The notes: generated by a model not told the origin, from the letters alone. A DNA stretch of 64,000 nucleotides from Dyella_B sp035503745 (GCF_035503745.1 NZ_DATJTC010000042.1:1-64000); one strand, 5' to 3'; positions 17,609 to 26,005 are shown, counted from the first letter of the stretch. Numbers and translations are program-made.

Positions 17609-18400
17609 TCACGTTGAGTGGAAATTAATCGTGCGGATATCCAAGAGCGGATATTCGCCGGCATCGGTGGCCAACATGCGTTGGCCCGATCCCACGAAAC
17701 AATCGCCGCCCAGATCCACCCATTCGGTCTTGCGCGCCAGCACCAGCTCGCTGTCGTGCGCGCGCTCGGAACCGGGATAACGGCACGGCACGAAGCCCAC
17801 CGCTTCGCCGCCGTTGGTCCAGGTCACCTGTACCGGTGTCCAGACCTTGTCGCGCAGATCCGTCGGCTCGTCGAAAGACAGCCGCTGGATGCGCGAGAAC
17901 GGTACCCATGAATAGCCACCGTTGACGATAATTTCCAGGCACGGACCGAAGCGCGGGTCGGCATCGGCGATCCACTCGAACGGTTCGCCGTCGATGTCGC
18001 CGCTTACCGCCTCGGCTTGTTCGAACGCCTGTTCGCGCAGCGGCAATGCCTGCGCGTATTGTCCCTGCCCGATCAGCTTGAGCGACTGCAGCAGCAAGGC
18101 GAGCCACTGCGCCGGCTCGCCGATGACCAGTGGCGAACGCGTGCCACCCATCACTGCCTGACGCTCCAGCTCGCCTTGCAGGGCTCGGCTGTATGCACCG
18201 ACCATCAGCGTGTTGTTGGCATCCAGTTCGGCGCTCACCTTCAACTGGGTTTGCGCGCGCTCCCACTGGCCGAGCACCGACAGCAACTGGAACAGGAAAA
18301 CGCGCGCCTTCGCATCAGCCGGGTTGCCGCGAACCTGCGCGGTAAGCCCCTGCAGGGCCTCGTCCAGGCGACCTTCTTTCAGCATGTTCTCGGGAGTCAT
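17609..18400 (-). CDS. tagJ: TagJ/ImpE, T6SS accessory protein
   Basis: A 263-residue ImpE-family protein. The N-terminal half is TPR-like (DEALQGLTAQVRGNPADAKA, FLFQLLSVLGQWERA); the C-terminal half carries the conserved WIADADPRFGPCLE, the run YSWVPFSRIQRLSF, and the RYPGSE stretch. TagJ binds the sheath protein TssB in clusters of the Pseudomonas HSI-I type. I chose ATG 18400 (MTPENMLKEG) because a perfect stem-loop at 18437-18457 would otherwise lie inside the coding sequence. An ATG at 18415 and a start at 18478 are alternatives. Confidence 0.9.
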   Translation of the reverse strand: MTPENMLKEGRLDEALQGLTAQVRGNPADAKARVFLFQLLSVLGQWERAQTQLKVSAELDANNTLMVGAYSRALQGELERQAVMGGTRSPLVIGEPAQWLALLLQSLKLIGQGQYAQALPLREQAFEQAEAVSGDIDGEPFEWIADADPRFGPCLEIIVNGGYSWVPFSRIQRLSFDEPTDLRDKVWTPVQVTWTNGGEAVGFVPCRYPGSERAHDSELVLARKTEWVDLGGDCFVGSGQRMLATDAGEYPLLDIRTINFHST

Positions 18401-18436
18401 GTCCACGCCCAGCATTCGGGAAGGCGACGAGAGAGC

Positions 18437-18457
18437 CTCGACGCAAATGGCGTCGAG
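18437..18457 (-). terminator. Stem-loop between hcp and tagJ
   Basis: A perfect 8-bp inverted repeat CTCGACGC/GCGTCGAG with a 5-base loop, 45 bases after the hcp stop. On the transcribed strand it is followed by GCTCTCTCG, not a real U-tract. It could be a partial terminator or an mRNA-stabilising 3' end that lets hcp be expressed above the downstream genes. Confidence 0.45.
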
Positions 18458-18501
18458 ACTCCTTAAGTCGATGCACACAAGATCAGCGTGAAACCAGCCG
18501 G

Positions 18502-19005
18502 TTAGGTGCTGGCGACCTGCTGGATGTCGAACGTGAAGTCCTTGGTGCCGCCCTGCTTGCCGCCCTTGTCGTCCTGGGGCTGGAACGAATACTTGAACTT
18601 GCCGAAGTGCAGCGTGATGTTTTCGGTGAGTCGGTCCTCGCCGCCGCTACCGCCCGTGGAGGTGGAGGTGACCAGGATGCCTTCGCTCAGCTCGATGGTG
18701 AGGAAGTCGGTCTGCTCGCCGGTGGCGTTAGTGACATACAGCCACGCCTGATCCACGCGCGCGCCAGTGCAGCACGCCTGCAGCAACGCGTTGGAGCACC
18801 CGTCCACGTACTTGGTAATGGAAATGTCCTGCACATGGGCCTTGCCGCCGCTGGCCGAGCCCGCACCGGTGTGCAGGTCGCCGCTATTGCTGGTGCCCCA
18901 CGACCACGCCAGGATCGGCACTTCGCCCTTGTGCTTCTTGTGGTTGGACGCTCCCTCGATCTTGACCTTGCCGGAGCCGAACTTGATGTGCATATCGAAT
19001 GCCAT
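18502..19005 (-). CDS. hcp: Hcp/TssD, T6SS inner-tube protein
   Basis: A 167-residue Hcp1-type protein beginning MAFDMHIKFGSGKVKIEG and containing ILAWSWGTSNSG and VQDISITKYVDGCS, all typical. Hexameric rings form the expelled tube and can carry small effectors in the lumen. A strong ribosome site (GAGGAGAGG) precedes ATG 19005, fitting the high expression Hcp needs. Stem-loops flank the gene on both sides (19048-19068 and 18437-18457). No C-terminal effector extension is present. Confidence 0.97.
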   Translation of the reverse strand: MAFDMHIKFGSGKVKIEGASNHKKHKGEVPILAWSWGTSNSGDLHTGAGSASGGKAHVQDISITKYVDGCSNALLQACCTGARVDQAWLYVTNATGEQTDFLTIELSEGILVTSTSTGGSGGEDRLTENITLHFGKFKYSFQPQDDKGGKQGGTKDFTFDIQQVAST

Positions 19006-19047
19006 GAAACCTCTCCTCGGTTACCTGATTGATGGTGGATGCCAACG

Positions 19048-19068
19048 GGCCGGGCACAAAGCCCGGCC
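19048..19068 (-). terminator. Stem-loop between tssC and hcp
   Basis: A perfect GC-rich 8-bp repeat GGCCGGGC/GCCCGGCC with loop ACAAA in the 95-base gap between tssC and hcp. No U-tract follows in the minus direction. It may be a processing or partial-termination structure at the 5' side of hcp. Confidence 0.4.
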
Positions 19069-19100
19069 ACGCTGCCCCTTTGCAGCAACACTGTCCTGAT

Positions 19101-20591
19101 TCAGGCTTTCGCCGCCGATGGCAAGCGCGAAACCAGACGCAACGACACGGTCAAGCCCTCAAGCTGGTAGTGCGGCTTGAGATAGAACTTGGAGGTGTAA
19201 TACCCGGGTGCGCCTTCCACTTCCTCCACCACCACTTCGGCGGCCGAAAGCGGCTTGCGCGCTTTGGTTTCCTCGCTGGAGTTCAACGGATCGCCGTCGA
19301 TGTACTGGGTGATCCAGTTGGTCAGCCAGTTCTGCATCTGCTCGCGGCTGCTGAACGAGCCGATCTTGTCGCGCACGATGCACTTCAAATAGTGCGCAAA
19401 ACGGCAGCAGGCGAACATGTACGGCAGTCGCGCGGCCAGCGCCGAGTTGGCGGTGGCGTCCGGATCGTCGTACTCCTCCGGCTTGGATAGCGACTGCGCG
19501 CTGATGAACGCGGCCATGTCGGAGTTCTTGCGATGGACCAGCGGCATCAGGCCCATCTTGTCCAGTTCCGCCGAGCGGCGGTCGGTGATGGCGATCTCGG
19601 TGGGACACTTCATGTCCACGCCGCCGTCGTCGGTCGGGAAGGTGTGCACCGGCAGGCCTTCCACCGCCCCACCCGATTCAATGCCGCGGATGCGCGAGCA
19701 CCAGCCGTATTCCTTGAACGAGCGGTTGATGTTCACGGCCATCGCGTAGGCGGCGTTCTGCCAGGTGTACTTGGACGAATCGGCGCCGGCGGTGTCTTCC
19801 TCGAAATCGAATTCCTCCACCGGATTGGTCTTGGCGCCGTAAGGCAGGCGCGCCAGCGTGCGCGGCATCGCCAGGCCAAGATACTTGGCATCGTCCGATT
19901 CGCGCAGCGAACGCCACGCGGCGTAGTCGGGGGTGGAGAAGATCTTGGCCAGATCGCGCGGATTGGCCAGTTCGTTCCAGCTCTCCATGCCCATCAGGCT
20001 GGAATTGGCGGCCGCGATGAACGGTGCGTGCGCCGCGGCGGCCACTTGCGCGATGCCGCCGAGCAGTTCGACGTCCGGCGGGCTATGGTCGAAATAATAG
20101 TCGCCGATCAGGCAACCGTAGGGTTCGCCGCCGAGCTGGCCGTATTCCTCTTCATACATCTTCTTGAAAATCGGACTCTGGTCCCACGCGGTGCCTTTAT
20201 AGCGCTTGAGCGTCTTGCCGAGTTCTTTCTTGGAGATGTTCATCACGCGGATCTTCAACTGCTGATCCGTTTCGGTGTTGTTGACCAGGTAATGCAGGCC
20301 GCGCCAGGCGCTTTCCAGCTTCTGAAATTCGGCGTGGTGCATGACCAGGTTGATCTGCTCGCTGATCTTGCGATCCAGTTCGGCGACATAGGCGTTGATG
20401 GTCTGGGTGACATCGTCGGAAACAATGTCCGACTTGTTCAGCACCTGCTCGGCCAGCGTGCGCACGGCCGATTCGACTTCTTCCTTCGCGCGCTCGCTCT
20501 TGGGCTTGAATTCCTTGCTCAGAAGGGCGGCAAAATCACCCGCTTCGATGGTTTGTACTGCACCGCCTTCGGCTACTTTCTCGGTGGCCAT
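19101..20591 (-). CDS. tssC: TssC, T6SS contractile-sheath large subunit
   Basis: A 496-residue TssC/VipB protein. Hallmarks are FQKLESAWRGLHYLV, QWITQYID-like C-terminal segment NWITQYIDGDPL, and EVEGAPGYYTSKFYLKPHYQLEGL at the end. It polymerises with TssB into the contractile sheath. It begins 6 bases after tssB, the usual pair. Confidence 0.98.
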   Translation of the reverse strand: MATEKVAEGGAVQTIEAGDFAALLSKEFKPKSERAKEEVESAVRTLAEQVLNKSDIVSDDVTQTINAYVAELDRKISEQINLVMHHAEFQKLESAWRGLHYLVNNTETDQQLKIRVMNISKKELGKTLKRYKGTAWDQSPIFKKMYEEEYGQLGGEPYGCLIGDYYFDHSPPDVELLGGIAQVAAAAHAPFIAAANSSLMGMESWNELANPRDLAKIFSTPDYAAWRSLRESDDAKYLGLAMPRTLARLPYGAKTNPVEEFDFEEDTAGADSSKYTWQNAAYAMAVNINRSFKEYGWCSRIRGIESGGAVEGLPVHTFPTDDGGVDMKCPTEIAITDRRSAELDKMGLMPLVHRKNSDMAAFISAQSLSKPEEYDDPDATANSALAARLPYMFACCRFAHYLKCIVRDKIGSFSSREQMQNWLTNWITQYIDGDPLNSSEETKARKPLSAAEVVVEEVEGAPGYYTSKFYLKPHYQLEGLTVSLRLVSRLPSAAKA

Positions 20592-20597
20592 GATCGC

Positions 20598-21116
20598 TTA
20601 CTCCCCGTCCTTGCCGGCGTCGCCCGGCTTGGGTGCCGATGCCAGTGATTGCAGCAGTGCCGGGTCATTGATCGCCTGGGCGATGAGTTTTTCCGCGCCG
20701 GCCTTGCCGTCAAGATAAGTACCCAGATTGGCCAGCTGCGTGCGCGCTTCCAGCAGCTTGGCGACCGCACCGACCTTGCGCGCCACGGCGGCGGGCGAGA
20801 AGTCGTCCATGTTCTCGAAGGTAATGTCAACGTTGAGATTGCCTTCGCCGGTGAGCGTGTTGGGCACGGCGAAGCTTACCCGCGGCTTCATCGCCTGCAT
20901 GCGGTTGTCGAAATTGTCGACGTCGATTTCCAGCGCCTTGCGCTCTTCGATCGCCGGCAGATCGGCGTTGTTGGCGCCGGAAAGGTCCGACATCACGCCC
21001 ATCACGAACGGAACCTGGACCTTCTTTTGTGCTCCATAGACCTCGACGTCGTATTCGATCTGTACCCGAGGCGCGCGATTTCGCGCGATGAACTTCTGAC
21101 TGCTCTGCTTAGCCAT
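20598..21116 (-). CDS. tssB: TssB, T6SS contractile-sheath small subunit
   Basis: A 172-residue TssB/VipA protein with the signature NRAPRVQIEYDVE near the start, LPFVMGV-like VQVPFVMGVMSDLSG, and DFSPAAVARKV. It is the first gene of the leftward T6SS operon. AAGGAGAC lies 7 bases before ATG 21116. A pseudo-palindrome at 21186-21199 lies 70 bases upstream and may be an operator for the whole cluster. Confidence 0.98.
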   Translation of the reverse strand: MAKQSSQKFIARNRAPRVQIEYDVEVYGAQKKVQVPFVMGVMSDLSGANNADLPAIEERKALEIDVDNFDNRMQAMKPRVSFAVPNTLTGEGNLNVDITFENMDDFSPAAVARKVGAVAKLLEARTQLANLGTYLDGKAGAEKLIAQAINDPALLQSLASAPKPGDAGKDGE

Positions 21117-21185
21117 ACGACGTCTCCTTGAAAAGGATCAGGCAAGTTTGGGAGTAACCGCTTTCATTCAAGTCCATCCAACTTA

Positions 21186-21199
21186 TGCAACCGGTTACA
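21186..21199. promoter_or_regulatory. Operator-like palindrome upstream of tssB
   Basis: TGCAACCGGTTACA is symmetric apart from one pair and contains the 8-base palindrome AACCGGTT. The shape resembles LacI/GalR-family operators. It lies 70 bases upstream of the tssB start. No candidate regulator is encoded next to it. Confidence 0.4.
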
Positions 21200-21493
21200 G
21201 GCACATGACAGGTGCGCGTCAGCAGACGGCACGATGCCTGCAACCGAAATTCAGCGACTAATAATATAGAGACAGCTGCTGCGGCTCCCCCCGGGCCTGC
21301 GTAGCGAAAGATTCAACGTGCCGAAAAAGCCGCGCACTTACGCAGCGTGACACGGTCTGGGAGTGCTCCTGTGCACTCGGCGAATTTATGCCTAGTCAAC
21401 GCCAATGGCAACTACAGGGCGATGACGGCCGGGCGCGTTGTGAAAATCCAGTGAAGCGAGACCGGAGCCGTGGCGATCGCGGCGCAATGCAGC

Positions 21494-21528
21494 ATGGGCT
21501 CCCCGCGCACCATCGGCAGGGAGCCCAT
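21494..21528 (-). terminator. Stem-loop downstream of alanine dehydrogenase
   Basis: A perfect 10-bp inverted repeat ATGGGCTCCC/GGGAGCCCAT with a 15-base loop, 15 bases after the ald stop. No U-tract follows, so termination may need Rho or the element may act as a 3' stabiliser. Confidence 0.45.
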
Positions 21529-21542
21529 ATTCGCCTCTGGCG

Positions 21543-22661
21543 TTACATGCCGATGGCGGTTTCCGCCTGCACATAAGGCAGATTGTGAGCCTGGGCGACC
21601 GGCTCGCACGTCACCTTGCCTTCGAACACGTTCAGACCGTTGCGCAGATGAACGTCCTGCGCCAGCGCCTTCTTCCAGCCGTTGTTGGCCAGCGCCAGCG
21701 TAAAGGGCAGCGTCACGCTGTTGAGCGCGAAGGTGGAGGTGCGCGCCACGGCGCCCGGCATGTTGGCCACGCAATAGTGCACCACGCCGTCCACCACGTA
21801 GGTGGGATCGGAATGCGTGGTCGCATGCGACGTTTCCACGCAGCCGCCCTGGTCGATCGCCACGTCGACGATCACCGAACCGGACTTCATCGTGCGGACC
21901 ATGTCGTGCGTCACCAGCTTGGGCGCCGCCGCGCCCGGCACCAGCACCGTGCCGATCAACAGGTCCGCGCGGCGCACCAGTTCTTCAATGGCCGAACGGG
22001 TAGAGAATACCGTGGAGATGGACGTGCCGAACTGCGACGCCAGGCGCTTGAGCACGTCGGCCGAACGGTCGACCACGGTCACCTTCGCGCCCATGCCCAC
22101 GGCGATGGTCGCCGCGTGCGTGCCCGAAACGCCGCCGCCGAGGATCACCACTTCGGCCGCCGGCACGCCCGGCACGCCGCCCAGCAGCACGCCGCGTCCG
22201 CCCTGGGCTTTTTCCAGCGAGTGGGCGCCGACCTGGGGAGCCAGCCGGCCGGCCACTTCGGACATCGGCGTCAGCAGCGGCAGCGAGCCGTTGGCGGAAG
22301 TCACTGTTTCATAAGCGATGCAGATCGCGCCGGAGTCGATCAGGTCCTTGGTCTGCTCGGCATCCGGGGCAAGGTGCAGGTAGGTAAAGAGAATCTGGCC
22401 CTTGCGCAGCTTCTTGCGCTCCACCGCCAGCGGCTCCTTCACCTTCACGATCATGTCCGCTTCGGCAAAGATCTGGTCGGCGCTGTCCACGATGGTGGCT
22501 CCGGCGGCGACGTAGTCGGCATCGGTCAGCCCCGCGCCCATGCCAGCATCCTTCTGCACCATCACCTGGTGGCCGTGGTGCACCAGTTCCTGCACGGACG
22601 ACGGGACGAGGCCCACCCGGTATTCATGATTCTTGATCTCTTTCGGCACACCGATGCGCAT
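21543..22661 (-). CDS. ald: Alanine dehydrogenase
   Basis: A 372-residue NAD-dependent L-alanine dehydrogenase (L-alanine + NAD+ to pyruvate + ammonia + NADH). It starts MRIGVPKEIKNHEYRVGLVP and has the active-site Lys/His region FTYLHLAPD, the NAD-binding VVILGGGVSGTHAA and the conserved VDVAIDQGGC. The start is ATG 22661; the open frame continues upstream without meaning. It is divergent from an Lrp/AsnC regulator across a region containing two inverted repeats, a common arrangement for alanine-responsive control. Confidence 0.97.
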   Translation of the reverse strand: MRIGVPKEIKNHEYRVGLVPSSVQELVHHGHQVMVQKDAGMGAGLTDADYVAAGATIVDSADQIFAEADMIVKVKEPLAVERKKLRKGQILFTYLHLAPDAEQTKDLIDSGAICIAYETVTSANGSLPLLTPMSEVAGRLAPQVGAHSLEKAQGGRGVLLGGVPGVPAAEVVILGGGVSGTHAATIAVGMGAKVTVVDRSADVLKRLASQFGTSISTVFSTRSAIEELVRRADLLIGTVLVPGAAAPKLVTHDMVRTMKSGSVIVDVAIDQGGCVETSHATTHSDPTYVVDGVVHYCVANMPGAVARTSTFALNSVTLPFTLALANNGWKKALAQDVHLRNGLNVFEGKVTCEPVAQAHNLPYVQAETAIGM

Positions 22662-22741
22662 GGCTTGACTTCTCTTGAGGTGAAGGAGGGATGGCGGGCC
22701 GGCTCTCCCAGGCCCGTGCGAGCGGCAGTATGATCTAGCCA

Positions 22742-22772
22742 TTGCACAATTTCTCGCCCATTACGGGTGCAA
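22742..22772. promoter_or_regulatory. Inverted repeat TTGCAC-N19-GTGCAA between ald and the Lrp gene
   Basis: Two perfect 6-base arms spaced by 19 bases, about 80 bases upstream of ald and 53 bases upstream of the regulator start. Wide dyads fit Lrp-type octamer binding, but this is weak evidence on its own. Confidence 0.35.
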
Positions 22773-22784
22773 AACCGGCAATAT

Positions 22785-22801
22785 TTCGCATTCAATGCGA
22801 A
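22785..22801. promoter_or_regulatory. Palindrome TTCGCATT-C-AATGCGAA, probable Lrp/AsnC site
   Basis: A perfect 17-base palindrome with 8-base arms, centred about 32 bases before the regulator start codon. Lrp/AsnC proteins commonly autoregulate and control a divergent gene from such sites, so it may govern both ald and the regulator. Confidence 0.6.
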
Positions 22802-22824
22802 GTATCTTTAAATAAGCAGAATTC

Positions 22825-23298
22825 ATGACGAATAACGAACAAGCCCTCGACGACCGCGACCGTGCCATCCTCCGGCTGCTGCAGGAGGACGGCCGGCTGG
22901 CCAATATGGAGCTGGCGCTGCGGATCAACCTGTCGCCGTCGGCGTGCCTGCGACGGGTCAAGCTGATGGAGGAGCGGGGTCTGATCGCCCGCTACGTGAT
23001 GCTGCTGGACGAGAAGACCGCGGGGCTGCCTGGCACCGCGTTCGTGCTGGTGACGCTCGACCAGCAAGGCCGCGCCGCCCTCGATGCGTTCGAGGCGGCC
23101 ATCCAGAGGCATCCGGAAGTGACCGAATGCTGCCTGCTCGCGGGCGCCGCCGATTACATGGTGCGCGTGGTCTATGCCGACTCGGCCGACTTCGAGCGCA
23201 TCCACACCGAAATCCTCACCCAGCTTCCCGGCGTGGTGCGCGTGCAATCCACGCTCGCCCTGCGGACGGTGAAGAAGACCACCGCCCTGCCCGTGTAG
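22825..23298 (+). CDS. Lrp/AsnC-family transcriptional regulator, likely of ald
   Basis: A 157-residue Lrp/AsnC protein. The helix-turn-helix is at about 15-60 (ILRLLQEDGRLANMELALRI, LSPSACLRRVKLMEERG); the ligand-binding RAM domain follows (AFVLVTLDQQGRAALDAFE, CCLLAGAADYMVRVVYAD). It probably senses an amino acid such as alanine and controls the divergent alanine dehydrogenase. The assignment of the target is from position and from the palindrome at 22785-22801. Confidence 0.94.
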   Translation: MTNNEQALDDRDRAILRLLQEDGRLANMELALRINLSPSACLRRVKLMEERGLIARYVMLLDEKTAGLPGTAFVLVTLDQQGRAALDAFEAAIQRHPEVTECCLLAGAADYMVRVVYADSADFERIHTEILTQLPGVVRVQSTLALRTVKKTTALPV

Positions 23299-23304
23299 GC
23301 CTGG

Positions 23305-24222
23305 CTAAAGCGCGACGTCGATGCCCTGGATCAAGCGCTTGGCCAGGCGCGGCTGCCGCAATTGCTCCAGCCACCATGCCAGCGCGCGCCCCTGCTGATC
23401 GCCGCGCCAGGCCACGTACAGGACATTGGGTTCGCGCGGCTCGGCCATGCGCTTTTCGATCAGCGCACCATGCTTGAGCAGCGAGGCGGTGCGCTGGCGT
23501 GGCAACCAGCCCACACCCAGACCTTCGCGCTGCGAAAGAATTTTTGCGCGCATCGACGGCACCGCGAGCGTGGACTGGCCACCGAGCAGGCCGTATGCGC
23601 GACTGTCGATGCTGCGCGAGGAATCGGCCACCACGACGGCGCGGTGCGCGCTCAACTGCTCCTGCTGCAACGGCTCTTTTGCCTTGGCCAGCGGGTGCCG
23701 CGGCGACACCGCGAACACCCATTCCATCACGCCCAGTTCGAACCAGCGCAGTTTCGGCATCGCCGGCGGTTCGTTGGTGGCGCCGACAATCAGGTCGGCA
23801 CGTCCATCGCGCAGCGCTTCCCACGTACCGCCCAGCACTTCGTGCGTCAGGCGAAGCGCGACGCCCGATTGCAATGCGTCGAACGCCCGGATCACCGGCA
23901 GCAGGATGTCGTATTCGAGGATTTCGTCGGTGACGATCCACAGGCGATCCTCCCATCCGCTGGCGACCTGCTTCACCCGCCGGGTCAGGCGCGAAACATC
24001 CAGCATCAGCCGCGACGCTTCCTGGGCCAGCAAGTGGCCGGCCGGCGTCAGTTGCAGGCGGTAGCGGCGGCGGTCGAACAACAGCGCATCGAAACGCGCC
24101 TCAAGCTGACGTGCCGCGTGCGAAACGGTCGACGGCGCCTTGCCCAGCCGGGCGGCCGCGCGGGTGAGGCTGCCGGTCTCGCGAATCGCCTCCAGCAAGG
24201 CCAATTCGTCCTCGGACAACAT
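23305..24222 (-). CDS. LysR-family transcriptional regulator
   Basis: A 305-residue LysR-type regulator. The N-terminal winged HTH (LLEAIRETGSLTRAAARLGKAPSTVSHAARQLEARF, cited in parts) is clear, followed by a periplasmic-binding-protein-like effector domain. The ligand is unknown. It is divergent from the SDR gene at 24326, which is the most likely target. A GTTCGA-N5-TCGAAC repeat overlaps its own ribosome binding region, suggesting autoregulation. Its 3' end lies 6 bases from the Lrp gene, convergent. Confidence 0.93.
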   Translation of the reverse strand: MLSEDELALLEAIRETGSLTRAAARLGKAPSTVSHAARQLEARFDALLFDRRRYRLQLTPAGHLLAQEASRLMLDVSRLTRRVKQVASGWEDRLWIVTDEILEYDILLPVIRAFDALQSGVALRLTHEVLGGTWEALRDGRADLIVGATNEPPAMPKLRWFELGVMEWVFAVSPRHPLAKAKEPLQQEQLSAHRAVVVADSSRSIDSRAYGLLGGQSTLAVPSMRAKILSQREGLGVGWLPRQRTASLLKHGALIEKRMAEPREPNVLYVAWRGDQQGRALAWWLEQLRQPRLAKRLIQGIDVAL

Positions 24223-24239
24223 GTTCGACCTCTTCGAAC
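24223..24239. promoter_or_regulatory. Inverted repeat GTTCGA-N5-TCGAAC at the LysR gene start
   Basis: Perfect 6-base arms directly upstream of the LysR ATG, covering its Shine-Dalgarno sequence. LysR operators often show T-N11-A dyads like this. It is in the divergent LysR/SDR region of about 100 bases. Confidence 0.5.
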
Positions 24240-24325
24240 GAGTGCATCGGAATCATCATACGGCACGTGCATGTCGAACGCTCATGATGGCCCCATCCCA
24301 ACCACACCGACTCTCGGAGAACATC

Positions 24326-25075
24326 ATGAAACGCTTCAACGATAAAACCGTACTCGTCACCGGCGGCAATGCCGGCATTGGCCTGGGCGCCGCCAAGGCC
24401 TACGCGGCCGAAGGAGCACGCGTGGTCATCACCGGCCGCGATACCGCCACGCTGGAAACGGCCCGCGCGGCCCTGGGCCCGCAGGCGATCGCCCTGCGCA
24501 ACGACGCCAGCGACATCGCCTCTGCCCGGAAACTGGCCGCCGAACTCGCCCATCGCGGCATCAAGCTGGACGCGGTGTTCATCAATGCGGGCGTCGCCCG
24601 GTTCGCGCCCTTTGCCGACATGGATGAAGCGACCTGGGACCAGAGCTTCGACATCAACGTCAAGGGTGCGTACTTCCAGCTCCAGGCGCTGTTGCCGCTG
24701 TTGAACGACGGCGCGGCCATTGTGCTCAACGGCTCGATCAACGCGCACATCGGCATGCCCGGCTCCTCGGTGTATGCGGCCAGCAAGGCCGCGCTGATTT
24801 CGCTGGCCAAGACGCTGTCGGCCGAACTGTTGCCGCGCGGCGTGCGCGTGAACGTGGTCAGTCCCGGCCCGATCAGCACGCAGATCCTGGACAAGCTCGG
24901 CCTGGATGCCGATGCCCTGGACGCCACCCGGGCACAGATTCAGGGCCAAATTCCGCTCGGCCGTTTTGGCACGACCGAAGAGCTTGCCGCCACGGTGCTG
25001 CATCTGTCGTCCCGGGAGTCGGCCTTCATCGTCGGCACCGAAATCGTCGTCGATGGCGGCATGAGTCAGCTGTGA
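24326..25075 (+). CDS. Short-chain dehydrogenase/reductase
   Basis: A 249-residue classical SDR. It has the cofactor loop TGGNAGIGLG, the NAG-type motif INAGVARF, catalytic Ser in NGSIN and YAASK with the Tyr-Lys pair, ending VDGGMSQL. The substrate is unknown; an NAD(P)-dependent alcohol or ketone conversion is expected. ATG 24326 follows GGAGA. It is divergent from the LysR gene, so probably LysR-controlled. An upstream in-frame extension reaches into the LysR gene and is rejected. Confidence 0.92.
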   Translation: MKRFNDKTVLVTGGNAGIGLGAAKAYAAEGARVVITGRDTATLETARAALGPQAIALRNDASDIASARKLAAELAHRGIKLDAVFINAGVARFAPFADMDEATWDQSFDINVKGAYFQLQALLPLLNDGAAIVLNGSINAHIGMPGSSVYAASKAALISLAKTLSAELLPRGVRVNVVSPGPISTQILDKLGLDADALDATRAQIQGQIPLGRFGTTEELAATVLHLSSRESAFIVGTEIVVDGGMSQL

Positions 25076-25201
25076 TCGGCGCGGCGCCCGTCCGGCGATG
25101 GACGGGCGTCGCGCGAACGCGCTTGAAGATCCCGCTATCGCCATCACGTTCAAGCCCATCTACGCGCAAACCGCTTGCCTGAATAACTTTAGGAGTCACC
25201 C

Positions 25202-25996
25202 ATGCAGATCGACCTTAAAAACCGCCGCGCCATTGTGACCGGCTCCACCGCCGGCATCGGCCTGTCCATTGCGCTGGGCCTCGCCGCCGCGGGTGCGCAG
25301 GTAGTCGTCACCGGCCGCACCCAGGCGCGCGTGGACGAAGCGCTCGCCATCATCAGGAAGCACACGGCGGGTGCCAACGTCGCGGGCGTGGCGGGCGACC
25401 TTGGCACGCGCGAAGGCGCCGATCAGCTGATCGCGCAGGTTCCGGACGCGGACATCCTGATCAACAATCTGGGCATCTTCGAGCCCAAAGCGTTCTTCGA
25501 CATCCCCGACGAAGACTGGTCGCGCTTCTTTGAAGTCAACGTGATGAGCGGCGTTCGCCTGTCGCGGCACTACGCACAAGGCATGGCCAGGCGCGGCTGG
25601 GGCCGCATCCAATTCATCTCAAGTGAATCGGGCGTGCAGATTCCCGCCGAGATGGTGCATTACGGCACCACCAAGACCGCGCAGCTGGCGATATCGCGCG
25701 GGCTTGCCGAAACACTGGCCGGCACGGGCGTGACGGTGAATGCGGTGCTGCCCGGCCCGACGCGCTCCGAAGGCGTCGGCGATTTCTTCGGCAAGATAGC
25801 CACCGAACAAGGCGTGGCGCAGGAGCAGGTCGAACGCGATTTCATTGCCACACATCGACCTTCGTCGTTGATCAAGCGGCTGGCGACAACCGAGGAAGTG
25901 GCCAATCTCTGTGTTTACCTGGCTTCTGAACAGGCCTCGGCCACCACCGGCGCCGCGGTGCGCGTGGACGGCGGCGTGGTGCGTTCGATCGTGTAA
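25202..25996 (+). CDS. Short-chain dehydrogenase/reductase
   Basis: A 264-residue SDR with TGSTAGIGLS, NNLGIF, SSESGVQ and YGTTK as the cofactor and catalytic motifs. Sequence style (mid-region SRGLAETLAGTGVTVNAVLPGPTRSEGV) matches oxidoreductases of unknown substrate. AGGAG lies 6 bases before the ATG. It follows the previous SDR by 126 bases on the same strand and is convergent with the GH20 gene across a strong stem-loop. Confidence 0.92.
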   Translation: MQIDLKNRRAIVTGSTAGIGLSIALGLAAAGAQVVVTGRTQARVDEALAIIRKHTAGANVAGVAGDLGTREGADQLIAQVPDADILINNLGIFEPKAFFDIPDEDWSRFFEVNVMSGVRLSRHYAQGMARRGWGRIQFISSESGVQIPAEMVHYGTTKTAQLAISRGLAETLAGTGVTVNAVLPGPTRSEGVGDFFGKIATEQGVAQEQVERDFIATHRPSSLIKRLATTEEVANLCVYLASEQASATTGAAVRVDGGVVRSIV

Positions 25997-26005
25997 TCAA
26001 TGTGC

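Larger units (their letters stand above)
21117..21542. other. Intergenic region, T6SS promoter side and ald 3' end
   Basis: This 426-base stretch has no convincing gene. Reading leftward it is the leader of tssB. It has a TATATTATTAG stretch around 21258-21268 that could hold a -10, but I find no matching -35 and no clear sigma-54 site. It also contains the pseudo-palindrome at 21186-21199, a small repeat GAGTGC/GCACTC at 21361-21378, and the ald 3' stem-loop at 21494-21528. Confidence 0.6.

Noticed and set aside
21117..21542. Sigma-54 promoter for the T6SS operon
   Set aside because: I looked for a TGGCAC-N5-TTGC pattern on the minus strand and found no acceptable match.
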